Assembly (NCBI GenBank): GCA_964558465.1 | Contig: CAZLEF010000019.1 | Coordinates: 35,626-99,625, forward strand | DNA: 64,000 nt | DNA from: JACJYC01 sp964558465 | GTDB taxonomy: Bacteria; Bacteroidota; Bacteroidia; Chitinophagales; Saprospiraceae | Direction: 5' to 3' | Shown here: positions 35,001 through 42,306 of the stretch, in pieces | Layout of the letters: each line of letters opens with the position of its first letter | Position numbering within the stretch: position 1 is the first letter of the stretch | Program-made: the position numbers and the translations under genes | The notes under the pieces: generated by a model | What the model saw: only the letters and a program-made list of their open reading frames with translations | What the model was told of the DNA's origin: nothing | Database searches by the model: none

Positions 35001-35598
35001 GGTTGCCGCCTTTTTTCAGCAGTTGCCAGTTTTTGCCCGGGGCTTTAGCTTTAAAAAATGGGCTGCCGGTTCTCAGCAGGCTGATCCATTCATATTGGAT
35101 CGGAAGGATGAATTCGCCGGTGGCAGACTGGACCCCCCAAAGGGCATTTTTGCCTACTTTGAAATACCCGGCAGTTTGGGTTTCCAATGTGTCGAGCAAC
35201 CGGATATCTTCATAGCCTGAGCCAAAAAGTTCCCTGCCCGTCCGGTCGACCAGGACAAATTGATCCCCTTTTTTAACTGCAAAATGGTTGTAGGAAAGCA
35301 CGCGAATCTGGCGGTAAAGCGGAGCAAGCGCCTCTTTCCGGTCGGGGCCGACCAGCCCAAGGAGTCCGTTCAATTCCACCAGCCGGAACCCGGAAGGCCG
35401 GTTCGTTCTGTAGTCGCCGTACCAGGGCAGGTCTGCCGGGCCAAGGGCATCGTATCGCGGTTCGACCACTACCTTTCCGCTCCGGTCGATATACCCCCAT
35501 TTATGATTTACCTTAACGGGATAGAGGTACCTGAACTGCGCGTGCAGGGCGGCAGAGAGGCAAACCCAGAGGAAGATGAAGGGCAGGCATTTTTTCAT
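32074..35598 (-). CDS. Very large WG-repeat protein, secreted
   Basis: 1174 residues from the ATG at 35598 (MKKCLPFIFLWVCLSAALHA, signal peptide cut before QFRYLYP). The frame is open 35 codons further into a repeat-rich spacer, which is rejected. The mature chain is made of tandem WG repeats with the pattern W-G-(Y/F/L)-I/V-D/N-x-x-G-x-x-V/I-x-P-x-F/Y-D, for example HKWGYIDRSGKVVVEPRYD, PEWGFIDTSGNWVIRPQYDF and SLWGFINETGEEILPCRFKK; more than a dozen are recognisable. WG repeats form beta-propeller-like or solenoid surfaces for binding. The end, GYINRNGRWLWELRN, has no T9SS tail. The ligand and role are unknown; the size is far above the usual 200-600 residues of such proteins. Confidence 0.88.
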   Translation of the reverse strand: MKKCLPFIFLWVCLSAALHAQFRYLYPVKVNHKWGYIDRSGKVVVEPRYDALGPADLPWYGDYRTNRPSGFRLVELNGLLGLVGPDRKEALAPLYRQIRVLSYNHFAVKKGDQFVLVDRTGRELFGSGYEDIRLLDTLETQTAGYFKVGKNALWGVQSATGEFILPIQYEWISLLRTGSPFFKAKAPGKNWQLLKKGGNPVLPGYYLDIKAHHPDFIAAQTNPGSWSVFDSTGRPLSANPWVAIQPLNGHFLELWDSTRYTPRLYRFDRRDTFSFPNKIYLDFHPLNSGYIACNLPAGTGILDSLGTEVLRPAYDSIAPGIGTVFRVKNRFWGLVDLARKDTVLACEYARIFDFRNGLAIVIRNRNYGMVNRKMEQIIPPMYDLIQQDSQYIKAFRQDSVSLFRVDSTGKVVDVQDYGQVFNLRIGYEDDLPIKEAVRKKPPPRPAEISYVDQFPSYGVPESKWLWAFDNKSTRSWGLKETQKSRDTFWVLPPVYRQVSHILEPGLSLVFSKEQFVVNQFTETVGVGDDRLCQFSIFSHNDGQMITPFKWIGLRRHDFERGLPLAVFIDQDGKFGLAGRNGQEKKNKAGESLRFSYIGEFVNGVAVAAVAGRLQPVKDPNQLKFQLETIYNLARKYCLSSVSNQTWRETPLCLDAGEGSQPEWGFIDTSGNWVIRPQYDFLEYFDGNGRAEAMKDGEWGVIDRNNNIVIPFSYLGISGFYGNWKTTEKGQKTLIFNQKGWEVFNRDYTRRGDFKAGFCRVMQDSLWGFINETGEEILPCRFKKVHDFSEGLVAVLLDDHWIFMDTTGNQVFSTADAGMTIDTVYNFHSGRCLFKSRYKYGFLDRKGNVKIEPVYVKAFDFSHGVARVVMKSRTGLINTEGETVLKPERFERIYPFNELGLAVAMESFRSGMKCLVDNRGAVLSPVKYQEIGPFKAGFAVVKSGKLYGLVNRRGKEVIPVAFDRLGELSEGLIAARGVNKRTWVYLDTTGAQAFEGAFDWVSPFSDSLALVQVENFDDKSRKMINRLGKTVPMGVGHILFYENGIFGIRDNRPPDKNLPCFYAGQDEKNLFDRHFQEINAFENGVAMVKLSWRQGLINRNGMTVIPTKYAAIDPTGSLFITRPPAFGVLKADGTPLIPAHFDQIDLMDGNIFRVELGEKIGYINRNGRWLWELRN

Positions 35599-35627
35599 AA
35601 CGAGGGAGTTTTCAGTTTGACAATCCG

Positions 35628-35780
35628 AAGTTGGCAGTCTGCTGCAGTCCACAGTCTGCAGTCCACAGTGTGCAGTCTGCCACACGTCTGTAGCTTGGCG
35701 CAAAGGAGCTTCTATGGGCAGTCTTTGAAATGTATTTCAGCATAAACACGTCTCAAAGACTGCCCACGCCTGTGGCGTGG
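35628..35780. repeat. Short tandem repeats and two perfect hairpins upstream of the WG-repeat gene
   Basis: Reiterated CAGTCTGCAGTCCA words fill about 35633-35680. GGGCAGTCTTTGA (35716-35728) and TCAAAGACTGCCC (35753-35765) are exact reverse complements with a 24-nt loop. Directly after, CCACGCC (35764-35770) and GGCGTGG (35774-35780) form another stem. The second motif recurs at about 59741-59757, so it is a dispersed element. Both can terminate the minus-strand gene that ends at 35813. Confidence 0.7.
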
Positions 35781-35812
35781 CCAACTGTCACAAACTGCCA
35801 GACTATAAAAAA

Positions 35813-37198
35813 TCACCCCAAGTCAGCCAGCGCCTTGTTCAGGGATGCGACGGATTCGATTTTTAGTTCTTTCACTTTCATTTTGAAGGTAAATTGACCG
35901 CCTTTGGCATCGAGCAATTGTTCTTTAACGGCCTGGAAATCCTCTTGTGAAAAAACGGCAAAGCGGTTGTCGGGGAGGAGCGCTACAAGCCGGTTGTCGG
36001 TTTCGGGGTTGAAACTGAATTTATCCCAGTCGGAATAAGGGAAAGCGACAACGGCTCTTCTGCCTCCGGTGATGAGGTAAACCGTGATCATATCTTTGGG
36101 AACGGCGACGCCTTCGAACGAGAAATTGGCTGCCAGCGGAATATTTTCCTGCATTTTCCAGATAACATCCCAGTTGTAGACACCAAAATCATTGATTTGA
36201 AACGACCGGATAAATGCCGCCTGACGCGCTTCCAGCGCTTCCTTTTGCTGATAAGCGGCCAGGAATTGCTGGTATTCGCCGAGTTTTTGCTGGTAAGCGG
36301 CCATAGCATCTTCCAGGTTTCTGCCGCTTTGGCAAGGTTTGACCGGGATGCTGTATTCTTTTTCCTCTCCGGAAAGCTCCAGGCGGTAAACACCCTCCGT
36401 TTCTGTGGCAGTCAGGCTGGATGATTCCCAGGGTTCGCTGAAGACCCAGGCATTGCTGGCGGGGTCTTCGGCTTTGTTGTTGCCGGCGTATTGCCAGATG
36501 ATCCCGCGAAGTTGGCGGAGTTCGGGAAATTTGCTGTAATTGATGTCAAAATTGAGAGCCGGTTTGGATTTGTCCACGGCGGCTGGTTTTACCGGTGGGA
36601 TGGGTTTTGCGGCAGGTCTTTCGGCGCCTGCCAAGCGGGCCGGGTTGGGGGATGGGCTGCCGGCGCCCAGGTTGTCCCAGTTGCCCTGTTCGGCGTCAAA
36701 CCGCCAGAAATCGTAGACGCCGTCCACTTCGGAGGCCATGGTCACGGTGAGCGTTTTTTCGGGAGCGATAAAAACGGGTTGCCCCTTGACGGAACCCTCG
36801 ATCCGGAACATGCCCGCGGTCTGCATCCAGGCATCCCGGCCTTCTTCGGTCAAAATCCGCATGGGGATACCGGAGGCAATGATCTCTGCGGGAGAGTGAA
36901 ACTCGCGGTAAACAATGTCCACCGTTTCATTTACGGGGGTTCCGTCGGCGAAAACAAAGGCGCCGGAAGGGATTTCGATGGAACCGCCGTTGTCGAGTTG
37001 AAGGGTGGAAGCTTTGACTGCAGAAGCGGTAAACCTGGAAACCGGAAGTTCAAGGTTTTCCATTGGCGGCGCGATGGTCAGTTTTTGAATCACCGGGGAT
37101 TGCGGGGTAGTTGACTGTGCGGAATCGGTGTTGCCGGACTCGCAGCTCTGGAGCATGATCAAGGCTGCAAACGCCAGAACAGGGGTTGAAATTCGCAT
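35813..37198 (-). CDS. Putative lipoprotein of unknown function (ZU5-like N-terminus)
   Basis: 461 residues with a lipoprotein signal (MRISTPVLAFAALIMLQSC, Cys near 19). Residues 55-125 (TLQLDNGGSIEIPSGAFVFA, then VNETVDIVYREFHSPAEII) have the ZU5/GPS-like beta pattern frequent in Bacteroidota surface lipoproteins. A Pro/Ala-rich linker precedes about 200-250, and a coiled-coil (AYQQKLGEYQQFLAAYQQKE, near 305-325) follows. The C-terminus is strand-rich with no known motif. Function unknown. Start ATG at 37198. Confidence 0.72.
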   Translation of the reverse strand: MRISTPVLAFAALIMLQSCESGNTDSAQSTTPQSPVIQKLTIAPPMENLELPVSRFTASAVKASTLQLDNGGSIEIPSGAFVFADGTPVNETVDIVYREFHSPAEIIASGIPMRILTEEGRDAWMQTAGMFRIEGSVKGQPVFIAPEKTLTVTMASEVDGVYDFWRFDAEQGNWDNLGAGSPSPNPARLAGAERPAAKPIPPVKPAAVDKSKPALNFDINYSKFPELRQLRGIIWQYAGNNKAEDPASNAWVFSEPWESSSLTATETEGVYRLELSGEEKEYSIPVKPCQSGRNLEDAMAAYQQKLGEYQQFLAAYQQKEALEARQAAFIRSFQINDFGVYNWDVIWKMQENIPLAANFSFEGVAVPKDMITVYLITGGRRAVVAFPYSDWDKFSFNPETDNRLVALLPDNRFAVFSQEDFQAVKEQLLDAKGGQFTFKMKVKELKIESVASLNKALADLG

Positions 37199-37233
37199 AC
37201 GGCTATGGATTAGGTTAAAAAATAAAGATTGGT

Positions 37234-37268
37234 TGTAACTATAATTCTGAATAACGCAGATAGTTACA
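37234..37268. promoter_or_regulatory. 9-bp perfect inverted repeat between divergent genes
   Basis: TGTAACTAT (37234-37242) and ATAGTTACA (37260-37268) are exact reverse complements 17 nt apart, between the minus-strand lipoprotein start at 37198 and the plus-strand thioesterase at 37357. The half-site spacing is compatible with a dimeric regulator or a hairpin. No TAnnTTTG element was seen next to it. Confidence 0.35.
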
Positions 37269-37356
37269 GAAAAAATTCCTTTTTTTGGAAAACTTGCTGG
37301 TTAATTGTTTGGGGTGGTTTGGAGTGGTTTGGGAGGAGAATAATTTAAAAGGAAAG

Positions 37357-38118
37357 ATGGAGTTATTTAATTCGACCATTGGTTATCGGGAGGCCTGCAA
37401 GGTTCGGGCGTACGAAATTGACAGCCGCAAAGAGATGAATGTACCGGCACTGGTCCGGTTAATGCAGGAAGCGGCGATGCAAAATGTGATCCACCTCAAG
37501 CTTTCGGTTTGGGATCTCAGCCCTCAGGGTATTTCCTGGGTATTGCACCGGATGCGGCTGGAGGTGATCCGGATGCCCGTATTGGGTGAGAGCATTGTGG
37601 TTTACACTTATCCCTCGGGGTTTGAACGGCTTTTTACCTACCGCGACTTTTGTGTGACCACCCCGGCGGGAGAGGTTCTGGCCTGGTCGTCCACCCGCTG
37701 GCTTTTGATGGACACCCAAACCCGCCGGTTGAAACCTTTGCCGCCTTTTATCCTGGACCTGGCCGACCGGATGCCGCCGGAAGACCGATGCCTGCCCCGG
37801 CCTACAGGGGATATCCCGGATTGTCCGGCCCCGGATTTTCAAAAAGATTTTACCGTCGGCTGGCACGACCTCGATTTCAACCACCACCTCAACAACACCC
37901 ATTATATCCTCTTTATGCTGGAATCGCTGCCCTCCGAATGGCTGGAAAAAAAACGCCTGAAAACGCTGGACATACAATACCGGCTGGAAGGTAAATTGAA
38001 CGATCCACTGACCGCTTCGGGTAAAATGACGGAAAGCAATGTTTTTGTTCACCTGCTCATGCGGCAATCTGACGGCAATGAACTGGCCAAAGGGAAATCA
38101 ACCTGGGATCTTCATTGA
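37357..38118 (+). CDS. Acyl-ACP thioesterase (FatA/FatB family)
   Basis: 253 residues from the ATG at 37357, preceded by an AAGGAAAG ribosome-binding-like stretch; an in-frame start at 37285 would add 24 residues in a GGTTTGG-repeat region and is rejected. Two hot-dog halves. The C-terminal half carries the plant-type motif WHDLDFNHHLNNTHYI, with the catalytic Asn/His arrangement (D-x-N-x-H-x-N-N). The enzyme releases free fatty acids from acyl-ACP, ending chain elongation. Not in an operon with other fatty-acid genes here. Confidence 0.88.
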   Translation: MELFNSTIGYREACKVRAYEIDSRKEMNVPALVRLMQEAAMQNVIHLKLSVWDLSPQGISWVLHRMRLEVIRMPVLGESIVVYTYPSGFERLFTYRDFCVTTPAGEVLAWSSTRWLLMDTQTRRLKPLPPFILDLADRMPPEDRCLPRPTGDIPDCPAPDFQKDFTVGWHDLDFNHHLNNTHYILFMLESLPSEWLEKKRLKTLDIQYRLEGKLNDPLTASGKMTESNVFVHLLMRQSDGNELAKGKSTWDLH

Positions 38119-38148
38119 ATTATTTTTAAAACGAATGGTTTTTTAATT

Positions 38149-38156
38149 TATATTTG
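38149..38156 (+). promoter_or_regulatory. Predicted -7 element of the DUF4058 gene
   Basis: TATATTTG matches TAnnTTTG and is only 11 nt before the ATG at 38168, so the leader would be a few nucleotides long. No TTG lies 19-20 nt upstream. Confidence 0.35.
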
Positions 38157-38167
38157 TAAATAAAAAA

Positions 38168-38953
38168 ATGAATTACCGTTTCCCTGGGATGGACCCTTAT
38201 CTGGAGGGGTATCTATGGCCGGATGTACATAATGCCCTTGCCGCGAAGATCCGCCAAATACTGGCGCCGGCGATACAGCCCAAATATGTTGCGCGGTTGA
38301 ATATTTATGTCGTCGAAGATACTCATCCCGAAAGCGATTTGGGGATCATGTACCCGGATGTTGAAATCATGTTAAGGAAAGGGATGGGATCGGTGAATGA
38401 ACCGGAAGCGGCTTACGGAGACTCCCCAATTACTCCGCCTACACAAACCGTTCCCGTATTGGAACCTGTAGAGATACAGATCCCTGTGGTAGAAATCCGG
38501 GATCAGGGCAATAATAAATTGATCACCAGCATTGAGATCCTTTCACCGGTCAATAAACGCGACCCAGGCTTTCAACCCTATATCAGGAAAAGGCAGCAAA
38601 TCATCGCTTCAGGGATTAATTTGCTGGAAATCGACTTGTTGAGGAGGGGGAAAAGGTGTGTTTCGGGCCCGGGGGTGGGAAAATGCGACTATTTAGTGTC
38701 CCTGACCAGGTCCGGGAGCCGGCAAACCGAACTTTGGGAAGTGGATTTGGCCACCGTATTACCGACCGTGCCGGTTCCCCTGTTACCAGGCGACCATGAG
38801 GCAGTACTGGATATTCAGCAGGCAGTGAAGGCAATCTATGAAGAGGCCGCCTATCATCTTTCCATTGATTACAGCCAGAAACCTCCTCCTCCCGAATTGC
38901 CCTCCGATGCCTGGATGTGGATTAAAAGCCTGTCTTCGCAGGCCCTTGACTAA
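38168..38953 (+). CDS. DUF4058 family protein
   Basis: 261 residues. Starts MNYRFPGMDPYLEGYLWPDV, the characteristic opening of DUF4058, followed by the PD-(D/E)XK-like core strand pattern PVVEIRDQGNNKLITSIEIL and SPVNKR, then NLLEIDLLRRGKR. The fold is probably nuclease-like (PD-(D/E)XK superfamily), but no activity is established. The family is typical of cyanobacteria and Bacteroidota and often multicopy. It has its own candidate promoter and lies between a thioesterase and a TonB gene on the same strand. Confidence 0.85.
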   Translation: MNYRFPGMDPYLEGYLWPDVHNALAAKIRQILAPAIQPKYVARLNIYVVEDTHPESDLGIMYPDVEIMLRKGMGSVNEPEAAYGDSPITPPTQTVPVLEPVEIQIPVVEIRDQGNNKLITSIEILSPVNKRDPGFQPYIRKRQQIIASGINLLEIDLLRRGKRCVSGPGVGKCDYLVSLTRSGSRQTELWEVDLATVLPTVPVPLLPGDHEAVLDIQQAVKAIYEEAAYHLSIDYSQKPPPPELPSDAWMWIKSLSSQALD

Positions 38954-39052
38954 AATCATTGCCTTCCAATGATAAAAGTCGCTGTTTATGATTTTTAAAG
39001 GGGGTAGTATTGCAGTAGCATAGCCAATTTATTCACCCTTAACCACACAGCT

Positions 39053-39991
39053 ATGAATACGGGATACTCATTTGGCCCCGCCATCGTTTTCGGCTCCCTT
39101 GGAGCGGCTTTGGTTGTTATCACAGTCATCATCCTTGCCCTCCGGTACCATATACAAAAACAGGCGTCGCTGCCGCTGACCGAGATGAACCGGGACAAGC
39201 CCCGGAAGTCGGCGCTCAAGGCCAGGAATAAATATCCGGAAGTGGATGTTTTTAAGTTCCGGGATCAGGCTTTTTATTTCGGACTGGCCCTGACACTTGG
39301 GATCGTCACGGTCTTTTTTAACTGGACGACTACGGATCCCCAGGAGGACAAAGGTTATTTTGCTGTGACCATCGACGAAGAAATCGAGGTTGAAATTCCC
39401 AGGAGCGCCAGCGAACCCCCTCCGCCGCCTCCGCCGCCGACCCCGTCCGTGATCCAGGAAGTGCCGGATGAAATGATCCTGGAAGATCCGGTGACCTTTG
39501 TGGATCAATCCGTGGATGCCAATACACAGGTGAATGTCGCTCCGGTGGTTGAAAAGAAAAAAGAGTTTGTGCCACCCCCACCGCCCCCTCCGATGGAAGA
39601 ACCCGAGGTAGATGAAATCTTCAAGATCGTGGAAGAATTTCCGAGATTTCCGGGTTGTGAAGACGCGGGCAGCACGGCAGCTGAAAAGAAAGCCTGCGCC
39701 GACAGAAAAATGCTGGAGTTCATATACGAGAACATCAGGTATCCGCATATTGCCCTGGACAACGGCATTGAAGGCACCGTCATCGTGAAATTTGTGGTCG
39801 AAAAAGACGGCAAAATAACGGGTCTGGAGTTATTAAAAGACATCGGCGGCGAATGCGGGCAAGAGGCGCTCCGGGTCGTGGGATTGATGAACGAGATGGA
39901 TGAAAGGTGGACGCCGGGCAAACAGCGGAACGTGCCGGTGCGGGTGATTTTCAATTTGCCGGTTCGGTTCAAGATTAATACGCGGACTTGA
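39053..39991 (+). CDS. TonB family energy transducer
   Basis: 312 residues. There are two hydrophobic segments, at about 5-28 (GPAIVFGSLGAALVVITVII) and about 76-94 (FYFGLALTLGIVTVFF); the second is the usual TonB anchor, and the first is an extra N-terminal helix. A Pro-rich spacer (SEPPPPPPPPTPS and PPPPPPPMEEP) crosses the periplasm, followed by the TonB_C domain (ENIRYPHIALDNGIEGTVIV to RVIFNLPVRFKI). It couples ExbBD energy to outer membrane receptors or, in Bacteroidota, to other complexes. No exbB or exbD is adjacent. Confidence 0.9.
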   Translation: MNTGYSFGPAIVFGSLGAALVVITVIILALRYHIQKQASLPLTEMNRDKPRKSALKARNKYPEVDVFKFRDQAFYFGLALTLGIVTVFFNWTTTDPQEDKGYFAVTIDEEIEVEIPRSASEPPPPPPPPTPSVIQEVPDEMILEDPVTFVDQSVDANTQVNVAPVVEKKKEFVPPPPPPPMEEPEVDEIFKIVEEFPRFPGCEDAGSTAAEKKACADRKMLEFIYENIRYPHIALDNGIEGTVIVKFVVEKDGKITGLELLKDIGGECGQEALRVVGLMNEMDERWTPGKQRNVPVRVIFNLPVRFKINTRT

Positions 39992-39997
39992 TTATTT

Positions 39998-40130
39998 AGT
40001 TTGGGGTTGTTTGGGGTTGTTTGGAGTTGTTTGGGATTGTTTGTTAACAAAACGGAACCATTCCTCCAAAGGAGTCTCCATAGAAGTCCTTCGGAAATAC
40101 GAACAAACAACCCTAAACCATCCCAAACTT
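39998..40130. repeat. GTTGTTTGGG tandem repeats with inverted arm between convergent genes
   Basis: Four near-identical 10-bp units (TTTGGGGTTG, with GAG and GGA variants) span 39999-40042; after a loop, ACAAACAACCCTAAACCATC and CCAAACT (about 40102-40128) form the reverse-complement arm. It lies between the TonB gene and convergent yidC. Confidence 0.7.
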
Positions 40131-40169
40131 CCGAATGGCAAGGCAGGGTAGTGTCCTTATGAAGGCGTT

Positions 40170-42065
40170 TTATTTTTTCTTCTTGGCCTGATCTTTTTCT
40201 CTTTGTTCTTTCTGGCGCTGTTGTTCCTTCATAGCCGCCTCCAGGCGTTCCTGGAATCCCGATTTTTTCCTGGGCTGTTTCCGGTAAGCTTCCATTTCGG
40301 ATTTGATCTTTTCCTGGTCGATGATATAGTTCTTGGTCACGACGGTCTGGCCGATGTTGACCAGGTTGCTGAAGAGCAGGTAACAGGTCAAACCGGAGGC
40401 AAAACTGTTGAAAAAGCCAAGGAACAGAACCGGCATGATATACTGCATCCATTTCATCATGGGGTTCGACCCAAAATCCATGTGCTGGGTATTGTAGTAG
40501 GTATAGGCCAGGGTGGTGAGGGCCCATAACAGGGTGAACATGCTGATATGTGCGCCGAAACCCAGCGGCAGTTCGAAGGGCAGGCGCCAGAAAACGTCGT
40601 AAGAAGACAGGTCGGTGGCCCACAGGAACCCGGCCTGCCGGAACTCGATGGATGCCGGGAAAAAGCGGTACAAGGCGAACCAGATCGGCATCTGGAGCAG
40701 CATGGGCATGCAACCGCCGAGCGGGTTTACCCCGTGTTCGCGGTACATTTTCATGGTTTCCATCTGTTGCTGCTGGGGGTCTTCCTTGAACTTGTTTTTC
40801 AGGCTTTCAATCTGGGGTTTGAGGGCGCCCATCTTCGATTGTGAATACAACATCTTGTAGGTCAGCGGGAAGAGCGCCATTTTGACCAGGAAGGTCAGCA
40901 CCAGGATAACGAGGCCTGCGCTGCCGATAAAACTCGAAAGGAAAGTAAAAATCGGCCGGATGATCCAGCGGTTGATCGTGCCGAATACCGTCCATCCGAA
41001 AGGAATAATGTCCTCCAGTTCATGCCCGATCGACCTTAGCCGTTTGAATTCATTGGGGCCGGTATAGAGGGTCATGGCAAAGGTTTCGCTGGGGGTATGG
41101 TTATACGGCAATGCCAGTTGGGCGTTCAGGATCTTCAAGTCTTCGTCGGAGGGATCGAGAACGACGGTCTCCAGCCTTGCGGATTTGAAACTCTGGTCGG
41201 CAACCAGGGAGGAATTAAAAAACTGGTTGGTATGACTGATCCACTTGACCGGCTGGTCCCGGATCTCCTCCACATCGTTGGAAGTACAGGAACAGTAATC
41301 GGGTGAATCTTCGGCGGGTTTGAAGTAAAGGGTGGAATAATTGCGTTCGTAACCGGTGTTGATCTCGATCTTGTCGAGGTAATTGAGCCAGGTCAGTTGG
41401 ATGGCCTGGACATCATTGGAAAGGACCTGTTGCAGGCCTTCGAATTTGATATCGTACTGGATGGCATAGGTTCCGTCGGCCAGTTCATACCTTTGCTCGA
41501 AATAACCGCCGTTGGCAGCCGGCGCGCGGAAAACGAGGGTTTTATTGCCGGGTTCCGCCTTGAAATAGAGGTCGCCGGTATTCACCCCCCCGGAAGGCAG
41601 GCCTGCTACCGGTAGAAAATAATCAAAGCGGTTTTTCCCATCCTCCAGGAGTTTGAGGTTGGTTTTGAGTTCCTCTCCTTTTTTATCATTCAGGATCTTG
41701 TAGTAGTCTTTGAGTTCCACTTCCCTGATGCGGCCGCCTTTGTTGGTGAAAACCACCTTCATGAGGTCGTTTTCCAGGGTGATCAATTCCTCCGTTCCGG
41801 TGGAGGCGGGGGTAAAAGGGCCGAAGGTCGCGCTCATCCGGGCCATCCGGGTGGAGTCGTCGACTTCCACATTGGGCGCTGCAGGCTGGGCTGATGCGGC
41901 GGTGTCTGCGGCGACGGTTTGATTGAGCGCCTGTTCAGCAAGGGCAATAGAATCCTGTACGCGTTTCTGCTGTTCCAGTTCCTCCGCGGAGGGGGTCATA
42001 AAACGCTGCCAAACAATCAAAAGCAGGAAGATCAGGACGAACCCGATGATAGTATTTCTGTCCAT
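40170..42065 (-). CDS. yidC: Membrane protein insertase YidC
   Basis: 631 residues. MDRNTIIGFVLIFLLLIVWQ is the N-terminal anchor; a large periplasmic beta domain (about 60-350) follows, then the conserved five-helix core from about 360 (WTVFGTINRWIIRPIFTFL, SAGLVILVLTFLVKMALFPL) with the cytoplasmic hairpin YREHGVNPLGGCMPMLLQMP and the last helices (FNSFASGLTCYLLFSNLVNI). A Lys/Arg-rich tail ends the protein. It inserts and folds inner membrane proteins, alone or with SecYEG. Start ATG at 42065. Confidence 0.96.
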   Translation of the reverse strand: MDRNTIIGFVLIFLLLIVWQRFMTPSAEELEQQKRVQDSIALAEQALNQTVAADTAASAQPAAPNVEVDDSTRMARMSATFGPFTPASTGTEELITLENDLMKVVFTNKGGRIREVELKDYYKILNDKKGEELKTNLKLLEDGKNRFDYFLPVAGLPSGGVNTGDLYFKAEPGNKTLVFRAPAANGGYFEQRYELADGTYAIQYDIKFEGLQQVLSNDVQAIQLTWLNYLDKIEINTGYERNYSTLYFKPAEDSPDYCSCTSNDVEEIRDQPVKWISHTNQFFNSSLVADQSFKSARLETVVLDPSDEDLKILNAQLALPYNHTPSETFAMTLYTGPNEFKRLRSIGHELEDIIPFGWTVFGTINRWIIRPIFTFLSSFIGSAGLVILVLTFLVKMALFPLTYKMLYSQSKMGALKPQIESLKNKFKEDPQQQQMETMKMYREHGVNPLGGCMPMLLQMPIWFALYRFFPASIEFRQAGFLWATDLSSYDVFWRLPFELPLGFGAHISMFTLLWALTTLAYTYYNTQHMDFGSNPMMKWMQYIMPVLFLGFFNSFASGLTCYLLFSNLVNIGQTVVTKNYIIDQEKIKSEMEAYRKQPRKKSGFQERLEAAMKEQQRQKEQREKDQAKKKK

Positions 42066-42094
42066 TCAAGCTAGGAGTAATTCAAAAACAGGCG

Positions 42095-42126
42095 CAAAGG
42101 TACAATTTTGCACCAAGGAAAAACAA
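42095..42126 (-). promoter_or_regulatory. Predicted promoter of yidC
   Basis: On the minus strand TTG at 42126-42124, a 21-nt spacer, and TACCTTTG at 42102-42095 fit TTG-N21-TAnnTTTG. The start of transcription would be about 25 nt before the ATG at 42065. Confidence 0.5.
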
Positions 42127-42170
42127 TTTAGTCGACTTAAGTTGTGATTGGGCTGACGAGGAGGGGGATG

Positions 42171-42306
42171 TGATTCATGGTTTCAGTGATTCATGGTTTC
42201 ATGGTTTTCCCGAAGGGATGGCTATGCCACAGTGTTTCATGGTTAAACTCCGGGCAATGAAGCCATATAACCATGAAGCCGTGTAACCATGTAACCATGA
42301 AACCCT
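42171..42306. repeat. CATGGTTTCA repeats, tandem and inverted
   Basis: TTCATGGTTTCA-like words occur five times at about 42174-42245, and AACCATGAAGCC/TAACCATGTAACCATG words at about 42258-42300 are their reverse complements. The array sits between yidC and the aminotransferase gene (both minus strand) just after the latter's stop, and probably terminates its transcript. Confidence 0.7.

Noticed and set aside
35713..35780. Insertion-sequence end
   Set aside because: Perfect inverted repeats are present, but there is no transposase frame between them and the spacing is only 24 nt; a hairpin terminator is simpler.
39505..40713. 402-codon minus-strand frame across the TonB gene, spacer and yidC end
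   Set aside because: Crosses a repeat spacer and two confirmed genes; composition is Pro/His/Arg-rich as for antisense readings.
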